From: Pseudomonas sp. MF4836
GTDB taxonomy: Bacteria > Pseudomonadota > Gammaproteobacteria > Pseudomonadales > Pseudomonadaceae
DNA length: 64,000 nucleotides
Direction of reading: 5' to 3'
NCBI RefSeq assembly: GCF_002018875.1
Contig: NZ_MVOL01000002.1
Coordinates: forward strand, 682,001 to 746,000
Shown: positions 11,339-20,921 of the stretch, piece after piece
Layout: each line of letters starts with the position of its first letter
Numbering within the stretch: position 1 is the stretch's first letter
Translations under genes and position numbers: made by a program
The notes under the pieces: generated by a model
Told to the model about the DNA's origin: nothing
The model's input: only the letters and a program-made list of their open reading frames with translations
Database searches by the model: none

Positions 11339-12678
11339 GCCTTGGCGAACCAGCCGTCGGTTTTCTCCAAGTGCCAGGCAAAGGCCGCCAGGGTCAGACT
11401 GCGCAGGGCCATGAACAGCAAAAAGGTCAGCCACAGGCCGTGGTTGCCGAAACCGCTCAGGGCCCAGGCGAAGGGCATCAGCATCAACACGCTGAGCAGC
11501 ATGCCGTTGCGCATCTCACGGGCGCGGGTGGCACCGATGAACAGGCCGTCGAGCAGGTAGCTCCAGACCGCGATCAGCGGCAGGGCAGCGAGGTAGGGCA
11601 GGTAGATAAAGGCGGTCTGGCGCACCTCGGGGATGTTGGTCTGCATCTCGACAAACAGATGGCCAGCCAGCATGAACAGCGCGGCAAACCCCAGGCTGGC
11701 CAGCAGCGACCAGCCGCAGGCGACCACCAGTGAGCGGCGCAGCGCGCGTCGATCATGGGCGCCGATGGCGTGGCCGCACAGGGCTTCTACCGCATGGGCC
11801 AGGCCATCCAGGGCATGGGCGGTGAGCAGCAGCCCGTTTAGCAGCAGGGCATTGGCCGCCACCGTGGCATCCCCCAGGCGTGCACCCTGGACCGTGATCA
11901 GGAAAAACACCGATTGCAGGGCCAGGCTGCGAATGAAGATATCGCGATTGACCGCCAGCAGCGGGCGCCAGCTCTGCCAGCGGCGCAGCGCCTGCCAGGC
12001 GATCTGCCCCGGGTAGGCGCGCAGGGCCGGGCGGGTCATGGCCAGGCCGATCAGTGCCCCGGTCCACTCGGCGATCACCGAAGCCCGCGCCGAGCCGACC
12101 ACACCCCAATCCAGGCCCAGCACGAACCACAGGTTGAGGGCGATGTTCACCAGGTTGGTGCTCAGCAGAATCGCCAGCGGCGCCCGGGCATTCTGGGTCC
12201 CGAGGAACCAGCCCACCAGGGCGAAACTGGCCAGGGCCGCTGGCAACCCGAGTAGCCGGGTGTGGAAAAAGGCGCGGGTCATCTGGTCGAGTTCCGCCGA
12301 GGGCTGCATCAGCTGCAGGGCCATGCCGCTCAGGGGAACACCGATCATCCCCAAAAGCAGCGCCAGACCCATGGCCAGCAACAGGCCTTGCAGCAGAATC
12401 TGCCGCAGCGCGGCGCCGTCGCCACGCCCGGCGGCCTGGGCGGCAAAGCCGGTGGCCCCCATGCGCAAAAAGCCCATGGCCCAGGCGAGGAAGGTATAGA
12501 GGCTGGCGCCGACGGCCACCGCGCCCAACTGGTGGGCGTGGGGCAGGTGGCCGATCACGGTGCTGTCGACCAGGGCCACCAGGGGCACGGAGATATTCGA
12601 GAGAATCATCGGCGCAGCCAGCGCCCAGACCCGCCGGTGGGTCGGGCGGTGGCGCCAGTCGTTAATCAGGGGGGGCAT
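11332..12678 (-). CDS. MATE family efflux transporter, DinF-like
   Basis: Multidrug and toxin extrusion transporter of 448 aa with twelve predicted membrane segments in two homologous halves. The N-terminal signature is APMILSNISVPLVALVDSTV, close to the DinF branch, which exports cationic compounds by cation antiport. An AAGGAG ribosome binding site lies before the ATG at 12678. No adjacent regulator suggests a specific substrate. Confidence 0.9.
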   Translation of the reverse strand: MPPLINDWRHRPTHRRVWALAAPMILSNISVPLVALVDSTVIGHLPHAHQLGAVAVGASLYTFLAWAMGFLRMGATGFAAQAAGRGDGAALRQILLQGLLLAMGLALLLGMIGVPLSGMALQLMQPSAELDQMTRAFFHTRLLGLPAALASFALVGWFLGTQNARAPLAILLSTNLVNIALNLWFVLGLDWGVVGSARASVIAEWTGALIGLAMTRPALRAYPGQIAWQALRRWQSWRPLLAVNRDIFIRSLALQSVFFLITVQGARLGDATVAANALLLNGLLLTAHALDGLAHAVEALCGHAIGAHDRRALRRSLVVACGWSLLASLGFAALFMLAGHLFVEMQTNIPEVRQTAFIYLPYLAALPLIAVWSYLLDGLFIGATRAREMRNGMLLSVLMLMPFAWALSGFGNHGLWLTFLLFMALRSLTLAAFAWHLEKTDGWFAKAH

Positions 12679-12773
12679 GCAGGCTCCTTGCGAGAGCAGG
12701 CATTGTAGCCGCAGCGCACCTCGTCGCGGCGGCCGGAGGGCATTTTACCGGTAGGTGCGGCTCAGGCCGTGGC

Positions 12774-13067
12774 TCAGTGGACGACCCAGCTCAACAGCCA
12801 CAGGCCGAGCATCAGCCAGATGATGCCCATGATGATCGAGGCTCGCATAAAGGCCCGCACGGCCGAGTACAACAGCATCAGGCCGATGATCAGCGCGGCG
12901 ATGCTGATGATCGAGGTGTCCATGCCCAGGGTCCGCGACAGCCCGTCGACGAAGTTGCCGCCGGCGTGGGTCAGGGCGTTGAACAATCCGCTGAGGCCAT
13001 CGACGATAAAACGGATGACCGAGCCCAGGGCCTGGCCGAGCCATTCGAAAAAGCTTTCTACCTGCAT
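12774..13067 (-). CDS. Small two-helix membrane protein
   Basis: Protein of 97 aa starting MQVESFFEWLGQALG. An amphipathic N-terminal half is followed by two hydrophobic segments (about residues 45-62 and 68-90). The ATG at 13067 has an AGGA ribosome binding site seven bases upstream. A longer version with 57 extra residues is open but begins with arginine-rich sequence that looks untranslated. Similar small proteins occur in other pseudomonads, but I know no function. Confidence 0.7.
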   Translation of the reverse strand: MQVESFFEWLGQALGSVIRFIVDGLSGLFNALTHAGGNFVDGLSRTLGMDTSIISIAALIIGLMLLYSAVRAFMRASIIMGIIWLMLGLWLLSWVVH

Positions 13068-13271
13068 GGGGGTGTCCTGATCAGTGAGCGGCGTACTTGC
13101 CGGGTCTGTGCCTTGGGCCGTTGGATCGTCTGCCGAGTTCCCTTCAAGCATAGAACCGCTGGCGCATGAGAGCTGCCGGGCATTCTGTAGCAGGCGCCGG
13201 CCCGGCGATAGTGCGCGGTGCTTGCGTCCCATGGCCATCCCCCGGAAGCTATACGCCTTCAGGAGACCCCG

Positions 13272-13574
13272 ATGAACCTAGACGAACTGACCCAACGCCT
13301 GCACGCCATTCGCGACCGCAATGACTGGCGGCAATTTCACAGCCCGAAGAACCTGGCCATGGCCGCCAGCGTGGAGATGGCCGAGCTGGTGGAAATCTTC
13401 CAATGGCTGAGCGAAGACCAGTCCCGCCAACTGCCTGCCGACAAGCTGGCCCATGCCGGCCAGGAAGTCGGCGACATCGTGCTGTATCTATTGCTGCTGT
13501 GCAGCGAGCTGGGGTTGGACATGGAACAGGTGGTGCGCAGCAAGCTGGCGGACAGCGAACGGCGGTTCAGCTGA
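13272..13574 (+). CDS. MazG-like nucleotide pyrophosphohydrolase
   Basis: All-alpha NTP pyrophosphohydrolase of 100 aa, related to RS21-C6/dCTP pyrophosphatase. The Mg2+-binding motifs are visible: E-x-x-E in SVEMAELVE and E-x-x-D in EVGDIVLY. Such enzymes clean up non-canonical or excess dNTPs. AGGAG lies just before the ATG at 13272. The stop TGA overlaps the next ATG (ATGA), so it is translationally coupled to the methyltransferase gene. Confidence 0.85.
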   Translation: MNLDELTQRLHAIRDRNDWRQFHSPKNLAMAASVEMAELVEIFQWLSEDQSRQLPADKLAHAGQEVGDIVLYLLLLCSELGLDMEQVVRSKLADSERRFS

Positions 13575-14323
13575 TGAGCGACCGTCATTTCGATCAGTTG
13601 GCGACCCGTTTCGCCGAAAAAATCTACGGCGGTGCCAAGGGCGCGATTCGCCTTGCGGTGTTGCAGGCGGATCTCGCCGAGGTGCTGCCGGATCGCCCAT
13701 TGCGGGTGCTGGATATCGGCGCCGGGCTGGGGCATATGTCACTGTGGCTGGCCGAGCGTGGGCACCAGGTAACCCTGGCCGAACCCGCAGCACCGATGCT
13801 TGAAGGGGCGCGCCAACGTTTCGCCGATGCCGGGCAGGTGGCGACCTTTATCCAGGCGCCGTGGCAGGAGCTGCTGGGCCAGCTCACCGAACCCTACGAC
13901 CTGGTGCTGTGCCATGCCGTGCTCGAATGGCTGGCCGAGCCTCACGCGATCCTGCCGGTGCTGCATCAGCTGACGGCCCGCGATGGCTGGTTGTCGCTGG
14001 CCTTCTATAACCGCGATGCCTTGATTTACCGCAACCTGCTCAAGGGCCACTTTCGCAAGATGCGCAGCAACGACATGGCCGGCGAGAAGCAGAGCCTGAC
14101 CCCGCAGCGGCCCCTTGATCCGCGCGAACTGGCGGCGCAACTTGAGGGCCTGTGGACGGTCGAAACCCAGAGCGGGGTCCGGGTGTTCCACGATTACATG
14201 CCGGTGGAGTTCCAGGCCCGTGCCGAGCTGGTGGATTTACTGGAAATGGAACTGGCTCACCGTCGTCACCCAGGCTTTGCCGGGCTTGGGCGTTATCTGC
14301 ACTGGATGTGTCGTCCGGTTTAA
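13574..14323 (+). CDS. cmoM: tRNA 5-carboxymethoxyuridine methyltransferase
   Basis: SAM-dependent methyltransferase of 249 aa. Motif I is [12 protein letters not shown] at about residue 47, and the acidic end of motif II is in VTLAEP. The N-terminal signature [15 protein letters not shown] matches the CmoM/SmtA family, which methylates cmo5U34 to mcmo5U34 in certain tRNAs. The start overlaps the MazG-like gene by four bases, a coupling that agrees with its length. The CmoM assignment is from family resemblance. Confidence 0.82.
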   Translation: MSDRHFDQLATRFAEKIYGGAKGAIRLAVLQADLAEVLPDRPLRVLDIGAGLGHMSLWLAERGHQVTLAEPAAPMLEGARQRFADAGQVATFIQAPWQELLGQLTEPYDLVLCHAVLEWLAEPHAILPVLHQLTARDGWLSLAFYNRDALIYRNLLKGHFRKMRSNDMAGEKQSLTPQRPLDPRELAAQLEGLWTVETQSGVRVFHDYMPVEFQARAELVDLLEMELAHRRHPGFAGLGRYLHWMCRPV

Positions 14324-14334
14324 CGGAGCGCAAA

Positions 14335-14943
14335 ATGAACCGCCGTCTTGCTCTGATCCTGTTGTGCACCGGGCTTGCCGCCTGCCAGGGCAGCAATCCT
14401 TACGTCGCCAGCTCCACGCCGATACCGCCGGCGCCGCCGCAAGCGGCCACCACCTTCGACCGCAGCGCCTACCCGGCGCCGCAACGTGACTACGGACGCT
14501 ACCGCAATTGGGCCTGGCTCAACGGGCGCCTGCCCAGCGGTTCGGCCTGGGCCGACTCGGCGCAGGTGGCCGAAGCGGTCAGCAATGCCCTGGATCAGCG
14601 CGGCTTGCGCCCCGTGCATGACAACCGGCCGGCCGACCTGTGGGTGAGTGCCGACCTGCATCTGGAGAAGCGCCTGCGCCAGGAGCGGGACGACTACGGT
14701 TACGGCGGCTATGGCGGTTATAACCGGTACGGCAACGGTTACGGGATGTATGGCAGCGTGCCGGTGGTGCGCACCTACGAGGTGGAAGTGGTCGTGGTGC
14801 GGGTCAACCTGTTCGACGGCGGCAGCGGGCAGCCGGTGTGGAGCGCCAGCGCCGAGACCAGTAGCCGCGGCAGCTTGAGCGAACGTGCCGATGCGTTGCG
14901 CAAGGCTGTGGAAAAGGCCATGCAGGCGTATCCTCCCAGCTAG
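14335..14943 (+). CDS. DUF4136 lipoprotein (first of a tandem pair)
   Basis: Lipoprotein of 202 aa. The signal peptide [17 protein letters not shown] ends in lipobox LAAC at residue 17. The body carries the DUF4136 pattern: [10 protein letters not shown], a middle segment with LDQRGLRP, a Gly/Tyr-rich stretch (about residues 120-140) and a final strand pattern [13 protein letters not shown]. It follows cmoM by 11 bases and a paralogue lies 41 bases downstream, so it is probably in one operon with both. Function is unknown; DUF4136 proteins are outer-membrane or periplasmic lipoproteins. Confidence 0.85.
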   Translation: MNRRLALILLCTGLAACQGSNPYVASSTPIPPAPPQAATTFDRSAYPAPQRDYGRYRNWAWLNGRLPSGSAWADSAQVAEAVSNALDQRGLRPVHDNRPADLWVSADLHLEKRLRQERDDYGYGGYGGYNRYGNGYGMYGSVPVVRTYEVEVVVVRVNLFDGGSGQPVWSASAETSSRGSLSERADALRKAVEKAMQAYPPS

Positions 14944-14984
14944 TGGCAACTGTTCAGGTCCCTGTCTTGAGCCGGAGAAAAATC

Positions 14985-15542
14985 ATGTTCCGTCGTCTCG
15001 CTTTACTGGTCGCTGCCGTGCTGCTCAGTGCTTGTGCCGCCAACCAGATCAACCATGACTTCGACGCCAGTCGCGACTTTGGCGCCTACCGCAACTGGAG
15101 CTGGAAAGAGCCCGGCCTGCAGTACCGGCCCGATGACCCGCGAATCAAGAGTGACCTCACCGAGCAGCGCATCCGCCAGGCGGTGGCCGATCAACTGGAC
15201 CAGCGTGGCCTGCGTCCGGCCGCAGCGGGCACCCGGCCTGACCTGAATGTGCAGGCCTACCTGATCGTCGAAGACCGCCAGCAGCAAGTCACCACCAATT
15301 ATGGTGGCGGTTGGGGCGGGCCCTGGAATGGCTACTGGGGCGGGCCGATGTACAACGAGACGCGCAATATCACCTACAAGGTGGCGACCATCCAGATCGA
15401 CCTGCTCGATGGCAAGGACGGCAAGCTGGTATGGCGCGGCAGCGACGAGCAGATGCTCAGCAGCACGCCGAACCCGGCTGACCGCAGCGCCGCAGTGCGT
15501 GCCACCGTGGCCCGCATCCTGAGCAACTACCCACCCCGCTAA
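14985..15542 (+). CDS. DUF4136 lipoprotein (second of a tandem pair)
   Basis: Lipoprotein of 185 aa with signal MFRRLALLVAAVLLSAC and acceptor Cys17. The shared motifs with the preceding protein are [18 protein letters not shown] and IDLLDGKDGKLVWRG, showing a tandem duplication followed by divergence. The Gly/Tyr-rich insertion is replaced by a Gly/Trp/Asn segment. GGAG lies before the ATG at 14985; an upstream ATG in the previous gene's tail has no signal peptide. Function unknown. Confidence 0.85.
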   Translation: MFRRLALLVAAVLLSACAANQINHDFDASRDFGAYRNWSWKEPGLQYRPDDPRIKSDLTEQRIRQAVADQLDQRGLRPAAAGTRPDLNVQAYLIVEDRQQQVTTNYGGGWGGPWNGYWGGPMYNETRNITYKVATIQIDLLDGKDGKLVWRGSDEQMLSSTPNPADRSAAVRATVARILSNYPPR

Positions 15543-15675
15543 GCCTTCCCACCCGCCCGCAGGCACCGCCAGTCGCCTGCGTCGGCCCCTTGCCTGCGCG
15601 CTGTCGCGGGCTTGACTACACTGCTGAACATCCAGGGAGATGGCACCCGGCATCGCGCCGGTAAAGGAGTGCTCC

Positions 15676-17670
15676 GTGTATCGGTGTGTGCAGTTTTCCG
15701 GGCCGGGCCACCAACGTGGCGCCATCGGCCTGATAGCGGCGGTGACCTTGGGTCTGGCGCTGCTGTTCATGTTGCTGGTGATCGACAGCGGTCGGCTGTA
15801 CATGGAGCAGCGCAAGCTGCAACGGGTCGCCGACAACGCCGCGCTGGAAGCCGTGAGCCGTGGCGGCACCTGCCTGTCCGGGCTGACGGCTGCCGCCTAC
15901 GCCGGGCAAAGCGCGGTACGCAACGGCTTTGTCGTCGACGCCGATACCACCCTGGTGACCACCTGTGGCTCGCTGGTGACCGGTGCCAACAACCTGCGTA
16001 CCTACACGGTGGATGCCACTCAGTCTTCGGCGGTCCGGGTGATTGCCAGCGACGCGGTTTCCACCAGTGTCGCCGCCGGCATCGGCGCGCTGTTTTCCGG
16101 CGGTCCGGCCAGCTTCAATACCCGGCTCACCGCCACCGCTGTGGCGGCTGTACCCACCCCGTCCGTGGCGCAGTTGACCATCCGCAGCACGCTGGCGACG
16201 ATCGACAGCACCAAGTCGAGTCTGCTCAATCCAATTGTCGGCGGGCTGTTGGGCGGCAGTGTGAGTGTCACGGCTGCGGGCTGGACCGGCTTGCTCAACA
16301 CCAACATCAACCTGCTCAGTTACCTCAACCAACTGGCGATCAACCTCAATGTGGCCGCCGGCAACTACACCCAGCTGCTCAACACCACGGTGACCGTTAC
16401 CCAGTTGATCCAGGCGGCAGCCACTGTGGTTCAGGCCAATGGCGCGACGGCCGATGTGATGACCGCCCTGGGCAACCTGCAACTGGCGGCGGCCAATGCC
16501 ACACCGGTCAAGCTCGGTGATCTGCTCAATCTGCAGACCGGCCTGCCCACGACCGCGCTAAATGCCAACTTGCAGTTGTTTCAACTGGTGCAGGCGATGG
16601 TGCAGTTGTCCAACAGCAAAAGCGCGGTGGCGGCGACCCTGCCGATCAGCGTGCTTGGGCTGGCGAATGTCACGGTGCGGGTCAAGGTCATCGAGCCGCC
16701 GCAATTGTCGGCCATAGGCGATCCCAAGCTGGCCAAGGCCAACCCCTTGGGAGCCAACCAGATTTACGTGCGCACCGCCCAGGTACGAACCTTGGTCTCG
16801 GTTAACGTGACCGGGCTGGCCGGAGTCACCGGGATTGCCAATGCCCTGCTGGGATTGGTGGGCAACCTGACCCCGACCATCAACAGTCTGTTGAGCCTGA
16901 ACCTGGCGGCGACCATCAACTCGGTGGGTTGCCTGTTGGGGGCCGGTTGCCAGCAGATCGACCCGGAGCTGCTGCCATCGCCGGAAGTTGACATCGCCCT
17001 GGATGCCGGCGGTGGCGTGGCCTATGTCACTGACTACAGCTGCCCGACGGGCACGGTCGGAACAAAGAGTCTGACCGCACATACCATTACCTCGCTGGCT
17101 GATCTGAAGGTCGGCAAGATTGACCCGACCAATGCCTTCTCCTCATCGGCCGAGCCCACGGTGACGCCGGTGGCAGTGATCGATCTGGGGATCTGGACCT
17201 GTCACAAAATCCTCGGCATCGGTACCTGTGGTCCGGCGCGCACGGCATTTGCCGCGGGAGGGCTGGGCCTTATGGTGCAGAGCAGCGTGGCGCAGACCAC
17301 TCAGGACTTGGTGTACTCCAGCGGTACGCCGTTCCCGACACCGCCCAACGTCAATCTGGCGCCGACTTACCAGACTGCGGCGCCAAGTACCAATATCGTC
17401 GGCAGCCTGGCGGCCACCCTGGCGGGGATCAACCTGGTGACCTACCAACCGGTGGGCGCCAACCCCCTGGGCTCGGTCGTCGCCGGTGTGGGCGGTCTGG
17501 TCAACGGTGTCACCAGCCTGCTGATGCCGTTGATCACCTCGGTGCTGAGCCCGTTGCTCGACCCCGTGCTGAACAACCTGTTGTCGAGCCTGGGGATCAA
17601 CCTGATGGATGTCGAGGTCGGCGCCAACCTGACCTGTGGCCAGACGGGCAAGGCTTACCTGGTGATCTGA
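15676..17670 (+). CDS. tadG: TadG-like Tad-locus pseudopilin-domain protein
   Basis: Protein of about 664 aa. The N-terminus has the TadE/TadG membrane module: GAIGLIAAVTLGLALLFMLL followed by VIDSGRLYMEQRKLQRVADN, the usual Tad-domain hallmark. The rest is a large periplasmic or exported region rich in Asn, Leu, Thr and Val with many LLNxx repeats and a few cysteines. GTG at 15676 has an ideal AAGGAG six bases upstream, better than an in-frame start 36 bases earlier. TadG is required for Flp pilus assembly in other systems. Here the gene faces pprA tail to tail, with a 16-base overlap, instead of lying next to tadD. Confidence 0.82.
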   Translation: MYRCVQFSGPGHQRGAIGLIAAVTLGLALLFMLLVIDSGRLYMEQRKLQRVADNAALEAVSRGGTCLSGLTAAAYAGQSAVRNGFVVDADTTLVTTCGSLVTGANNLRTYTVDATQSSAVRVIASDAVSTSVAAGIGALFSGGPASFNTRLTATAVAAVPTPSVAQLTIRSTLATIDSTKSSLLNPIVGGLLGGSVSVTAAGWTGLLNTNINLLSYLNQLAINLNVAAGNYTQLLNTTVTVTQLIQAAATVVQANGATADVMTALGNLQLAAANATPVKLGDLLNLQTGLPTTALNANLQLFQLVQAMVQLSNSKSAVAATLPISVLGLANVTVRVKVIEPPQLSAIGDPKLAKANPLGANQIYVRTAQVRTLVSVNVTGLAGVTGIANALLGLVGNLTPTINSLLSLNLAATINSVGCLLGAGCQQIDPELLPSPEVDIALDAGGGVAYVTDYSCPTGTVGTKSLTAHTITSLADLKVGKIDPTNAFSSSAEPTVTPVAVIDLGIWTCHKILGIGTCGPARTAFAAGGLGLMVQSSVAQTTQDLVYSSGTPFPTPPNVNLAPTYQTAAPSTNIVGSLAATLAGINLVTYQPVGANPLGSVVAGVGGLVNGVTSLLMPLITSVLSPLLDPVLNNLLSSLGINLMDVEVGANLTCGQTGKAYLVI

Positions 17671-20411
17671 TCGGCCTGGATTATTGGCAGTTCGATGCAG
17701 AAGCGCGCGCCTTCAGTACCGTTCTCGACGCTGAGGTAGCCGCCCATGTTTTCCACGATGCCATAGCTCACCGATAGCCCGAGCCCCGTGCCCACGCCCA
17801 CCGGCTTGGTGGTGAAAAACGGTTCGAAGATCCGCTCCAGCAGGCGTGGGTCGATACCGCCGCCATTGTCCTCGACCCACAGCCGTACCTTGTGCGTATC
17901 ACGCTCGGCGTGCAGGGCGATCCAGGGCTGGAAGTCCGGCTGTTTCTCGCGCTTGCCCAGCAACGCATCCCGGGCGTTGACCATCAGGTTGATCAGTACC
18001 TGCTCCAGCTGATCGGCATAGCCTTGGACCTGCACCTCGAAACCGAAGTCGCTGATGCGCAGTTCCACACCTTTGCCGCGCATCGCTTCGGCCAGCAACG
18101 ACAGCGTACCGTCCACCGCCTGTGCCGGGTTGAAGGGCTGCTGTTCGATCTCCGAGCGCCGGCCGAACACCCGCATATGGTCCACCACCCGCGCGGCCCG
18201 TTGGACCTGGGCGTCGATGCGCTTGAGCTTGTCCTGCAGGTAGTCGACCTGCACATCACCGTTACCCAGGCGCTTGAGGACATTGACGATGGCCATGCTC
18301 ATCACGTTCAGCGGCTGGTTGATCTCGTGGGCGAGGCCGGTGGCCATTTCACCGAGGGTGGCCATCTTCGCGCTCTGCATCAGTTGCAGTTGGGAGCGGC
18401 GCACTTCGGTGTTGTCGCGGCCCACGGCCTGGACCTCCAGCAGCCGGCCCAGGGCGTCAAATACACCCCGGTCTGACCAGACCCACCAGGCATGTTCGCG
18501 ACCCGGCAATTGCAGGCTGATTTCCGCGGTGCTCACCGGTACGTCGGGGCTGAGCCGGCCGATACGCTGCACAAAGGCCTCCCGTTGCTCGTCCGACAGC
18601 CACTGTCCGAGGTTGCTGCCGGGCAGTTCTGCGGGCGCGCACTCCAGGTACGCCGCCAGGGGCCGGTTGCCGAAGGTCAGGGTCAGGTCGGGCTGGTAGC
18701 GGCAGATCATCGCTGGCGAATCTTCCACCAGGATTCGGTAGCGCTCCTCGCTCTGCCTGACCAACTCGGCGCTCTGGGTCGCCTCGGTGACGTCCAGCCA
18801 CAGCCCGACCGCTTCGGTCGGCAGGCCCAGGTCGTCGCGCAGCAATTTGGCTTCGTCCAGCAGCCAGTGGTAGTGGCCCTGGCTGTCGCGCAGGCGATAG
18901 CGGCTGCGCACCGCGCCTTCACGCAGCAGTTGTCGGGTGCGCTGGAAATACAGCTCGCGATCATCCGGGTGCAGGCGCTCCGGCAGCGAGTCGTTCTGGC
19001 AGTCAGCCAGAGTCCAGCCCAGCAGCGGCTGCAGGCTGTCGCTGAAAAAACTGGGTTGCAGGGCGCCTTCGACATAGCGCTGTACATAAATCACCGCTGG
19101 CGAACTGGCGATCAGGTTGTTCAAGCGGGCGCAGGCAGCCGCGGCCTGCTGTTCCTGGTTCTTGATATCGCTGATGTCGAGCATGAACCCCACCAGTCGC
19201 TGGTTTTCACCCACTCCCAGGGCCTGGCCCTGGACCCGGTACCAGATCGCCGGCAGGCTCGGATCCGGGCGCAGCAGGCGCACGCACAGCAGCAGCGGCT
19301 TGCCCTGTTCGAGGTCGCGCAAGCGGCTGCCCAGCTCCTGGCGATCGGCCGGGTGCACCTGTTGCAGCCAGTCTTCCAAAGGCAGGCGCGTGGTGTCGGT
19401 GTCCAGTTGCAGGCTGGCCGTCAGTTGCGGCGCCAACTGCACTTCGGCGCTATGTGGGTACAGCTCCCACCAGCCGGTGCCGAGCAGATCCTGCAAGGCT
19501 TCGAGCCGCTCCAGGTGCTGATGGTGGCGTTGTTCCCGCAGGCGCCCGAGCAAGGGGCCGGCCAGGGCTGCAGCCAGCATCAGCCAGTCGCGATCACTCA
19601 ACTGCGGTGCCAGATGCTGCACCGGATACGGCGCGCACAGCAGCCAGGCGGCCAGGCCGTGGTCGTCACGGTAGGGCACCAGGAAACCCTCGTGATGGCC
19701 GAAGGCGCTGATCAGCCGTGGGTGCTCGCTGAGGCCATGGATCGGGTTCAGGTGCAGCGGGGCATTGCCGCTCAAACTGTCCAGGCTGGTGCCCAGTACC
19801 TGGCCGACGTGCCAGAGTTCGGGGGCGTCATGGGCGGCGTAATAGCCGTGGATCTGCCAACGCTGGTCCTGCTCGTCGAGCAGGGCCAGGGCGATACAGG
19901 GAACGCGCCAGCGCTGGGCCAGGCTCTGCAGTTGCTCGTTCAGCACCTCGGGCAGGCGCGCCATGCTGCACAAGCGCAACTGTTCGCCGATGTGCGCCGC
20001 CAACTGCTGGCAGTGTTCGCGGATTCGCGCCTGCTCGCGCTCTTCAAGCAAGTCGCCGATATCCAGCAATTGCAGGATCCAGCCCTCGGCCAAGGGTTGG
20101 ACCCAGCCACGCAAATGCAGGGCCTGGCCCCCCAGGCGCTCGAAGTCCAGGTCCAGGGTCTGCCCGGTCCAGTCGGCCGGGCGGCCTTCGACACTGGTGC
20201 GGCTGTGGGGCAATAGAAATTCGCTCAGTAGCGGCGGCTGCTCGCTGGGCGCCTGTTGCCCCAGGGCATGGCGCAACGGGCCGGCCATATGCAGCACCCG
20301 GCCCTGGGCATCGAGTTGCAACTGCAAGCCGATAGCCTGAGGGACAACGAGAGGGGCAGGGGCCGCCTGGCGACCCAGGATGCGGTCGAACAGGGTGTCT
20401 CCTGAACTCAA
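17655..20411 (-). CDS. pprA: PAS-domain sensor histidine kinase PprA
   Basis: Sensor kinase of about 918 aa, soluble, with several PAS/GAF-like segments and a C-terminal HisKA/HATPase core. The phospho-acceptor is the His in GLAHEINQPLN (about residue 695). The N box is LINLMVNARDAL, G1 is VEDNGGGID and G2 is GTGLGLSVSYG. It is paired with PprB, as in P. aeruginosa PA4293/PA4296, and controls the Tad/Flp genes. The open frame extends 63 codons further, into the pseudopilin gene. I choose the TTG at 20411, whose TTGA overlaps the stop of that gene, giving a 918-aa protein close to the length I recall for PprA. The start remains the least certain point. Confidence 0.85.
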   Translation of the reverse strand: MSSGDTLFDRILGRQAAPAPLVVPQAIGLQLQLDAQGRVLHMAGPLRHALGQQAPSEQPPLLSEFLLPHSRTSVEGRPADWTGQTLDLDFERLGGQALHLRGWVQPLAEGWILQLLDIGDLLEEREQARIREHCQQLAAHIGEQLRLCSMARLPEVLNEQLQSLAQRWRVPCIALALLDEQDQRWQIHGYYAAHDAPELWHVGQVLGTSLDSLSGNAPLHLNPIHGLSEHPRLISAFGHHEGFLVPYRDDHGLAAWLLCAPYPVQHLAPQLSDRDWLMLAAALAGPLLGRLREQRHHQHLERLEALQDLLGTGWWELYPHSAEVQLAPQLTASLQLDTDTTRLPLEDWLQQVHPADRQELGSRLRDLEQGKPLLLCVRLLRPDPSLPAIWYRVQGQALGVGENQRLVGFMLDISDIKNQEQQAAAACARLNNLIASSPAVIYVQRYVEGALQPSFFSDSLQPLLGWTLADCQNDSLPERLHPDDRELYFQRTRQLLREGAVRSRYRLRDSQGHYHWLLDEAKLLRDDLGLPTEAVGLWLDVTEATQSAELVRQSEERYRILVEDSPAMICRYQPDLTLTFGNRPLAAYLECAPAELPGSNLGQWLSDEQREAFVQRIGRLSPDVPVSTAEISLQLPGREHAWWVWSDRGVFDALGRLLEVQAVGRDNTEVRRSQLQLMQSAKMATLGEMATGLAHEINQPLNVMSMAIVNVLKRLGNGDVQVDYLQDKLKRIDAQVQRAARVVDHMRVFGRRSEIEQQPFNPAQAVDGTLSLLAEAMRGKGVELRISDFGFEVQVQGYADQLEQVLINLMVNARDALLGKREKQPDFQPWIALHAERDTHKVRLWVEDNGGGIDPRLLERIFEPFFTTKPVGVGTGLGLSVSYGIVENMGGYLSVENGTEGARFCIELPIIQADQITR

Positions 20412-20845
20412 AATTGCAGGCTCGACGAGGCGGTCAGGGTGGTTGGCAGGCTGGGAACGGTGCCTATCCCGGGCAGTACCAGAAACGGAACCACCTGGTT
20501 CAGTTTGCTGGTGGGGTAGTTCACGCTCACGGTCAGCACGCCGCCGCTGTACACCGAGCTGTAATCGGTGGCGGCGAAGTTGAAGGCCGATGGAATCCAC
20601 GCCAGTTGGGTGGCGATCACCGAGTTGGCGAGGTTCTGCACGGTGGTGCCGTAGTTGGCGGTATTGGGGTCGACCGCCACCGCGCGCCGCACGGCTTCGG
20701 CAGTGGCCTCATTGAATGACTGCATCATCAGCAGCGGCAGGCTATAGCTGACCAGACCATAAAACACGGCAAAAAAGATCACGAACACCGCGGCGAATTC
20801 AATCGCCACGGCGCCTTTTTGCTTGCGGGGGAGGCTCGATTTCAT
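20408..20845 (-). CDS. TadE/TadF family pseudopilin
   Basis: Protein of 145 aa. After a short basic N-terminus (MKSSLPRKQKG) comes the prepilin-like signature G/AVAIEFAAVFVIFFAVFYG, with cleavage expected after Gly and Glu at position five of the mature protein. These minor pseudopilins are processed by FppA and needed for Flp pilus biogenesis. I place the start at the ATG of MKSSL. Its stop overlaps the proposed pprA start (TTGA), so the pseudopilin and the sensor would be co-expressed. The P. aeruginosa counterpart by position is PA4294. Confidence 0.85.
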   Translation of the reverse strand: MKSSLPRKQKGAVAIEFAAVFVIFFAVFYGLVSYSLPLLMMQSFNEATAEAVRRAVAVDPNTANYGTTVQNLANSVIATQLAWIPSAFNFAATDYSSVYSGGVLTVSVNYPTSKLNQVVPFLVLPGIGTVPSLPTTLTASSSLQF

Positions 20846-20921
20846 GACTGCGTCTACCCTGACAATGGCTGCCTGATATTGAGCATAGGACCATTCCGCC
20901 AAAAGGGACGTTTTTTACCGG

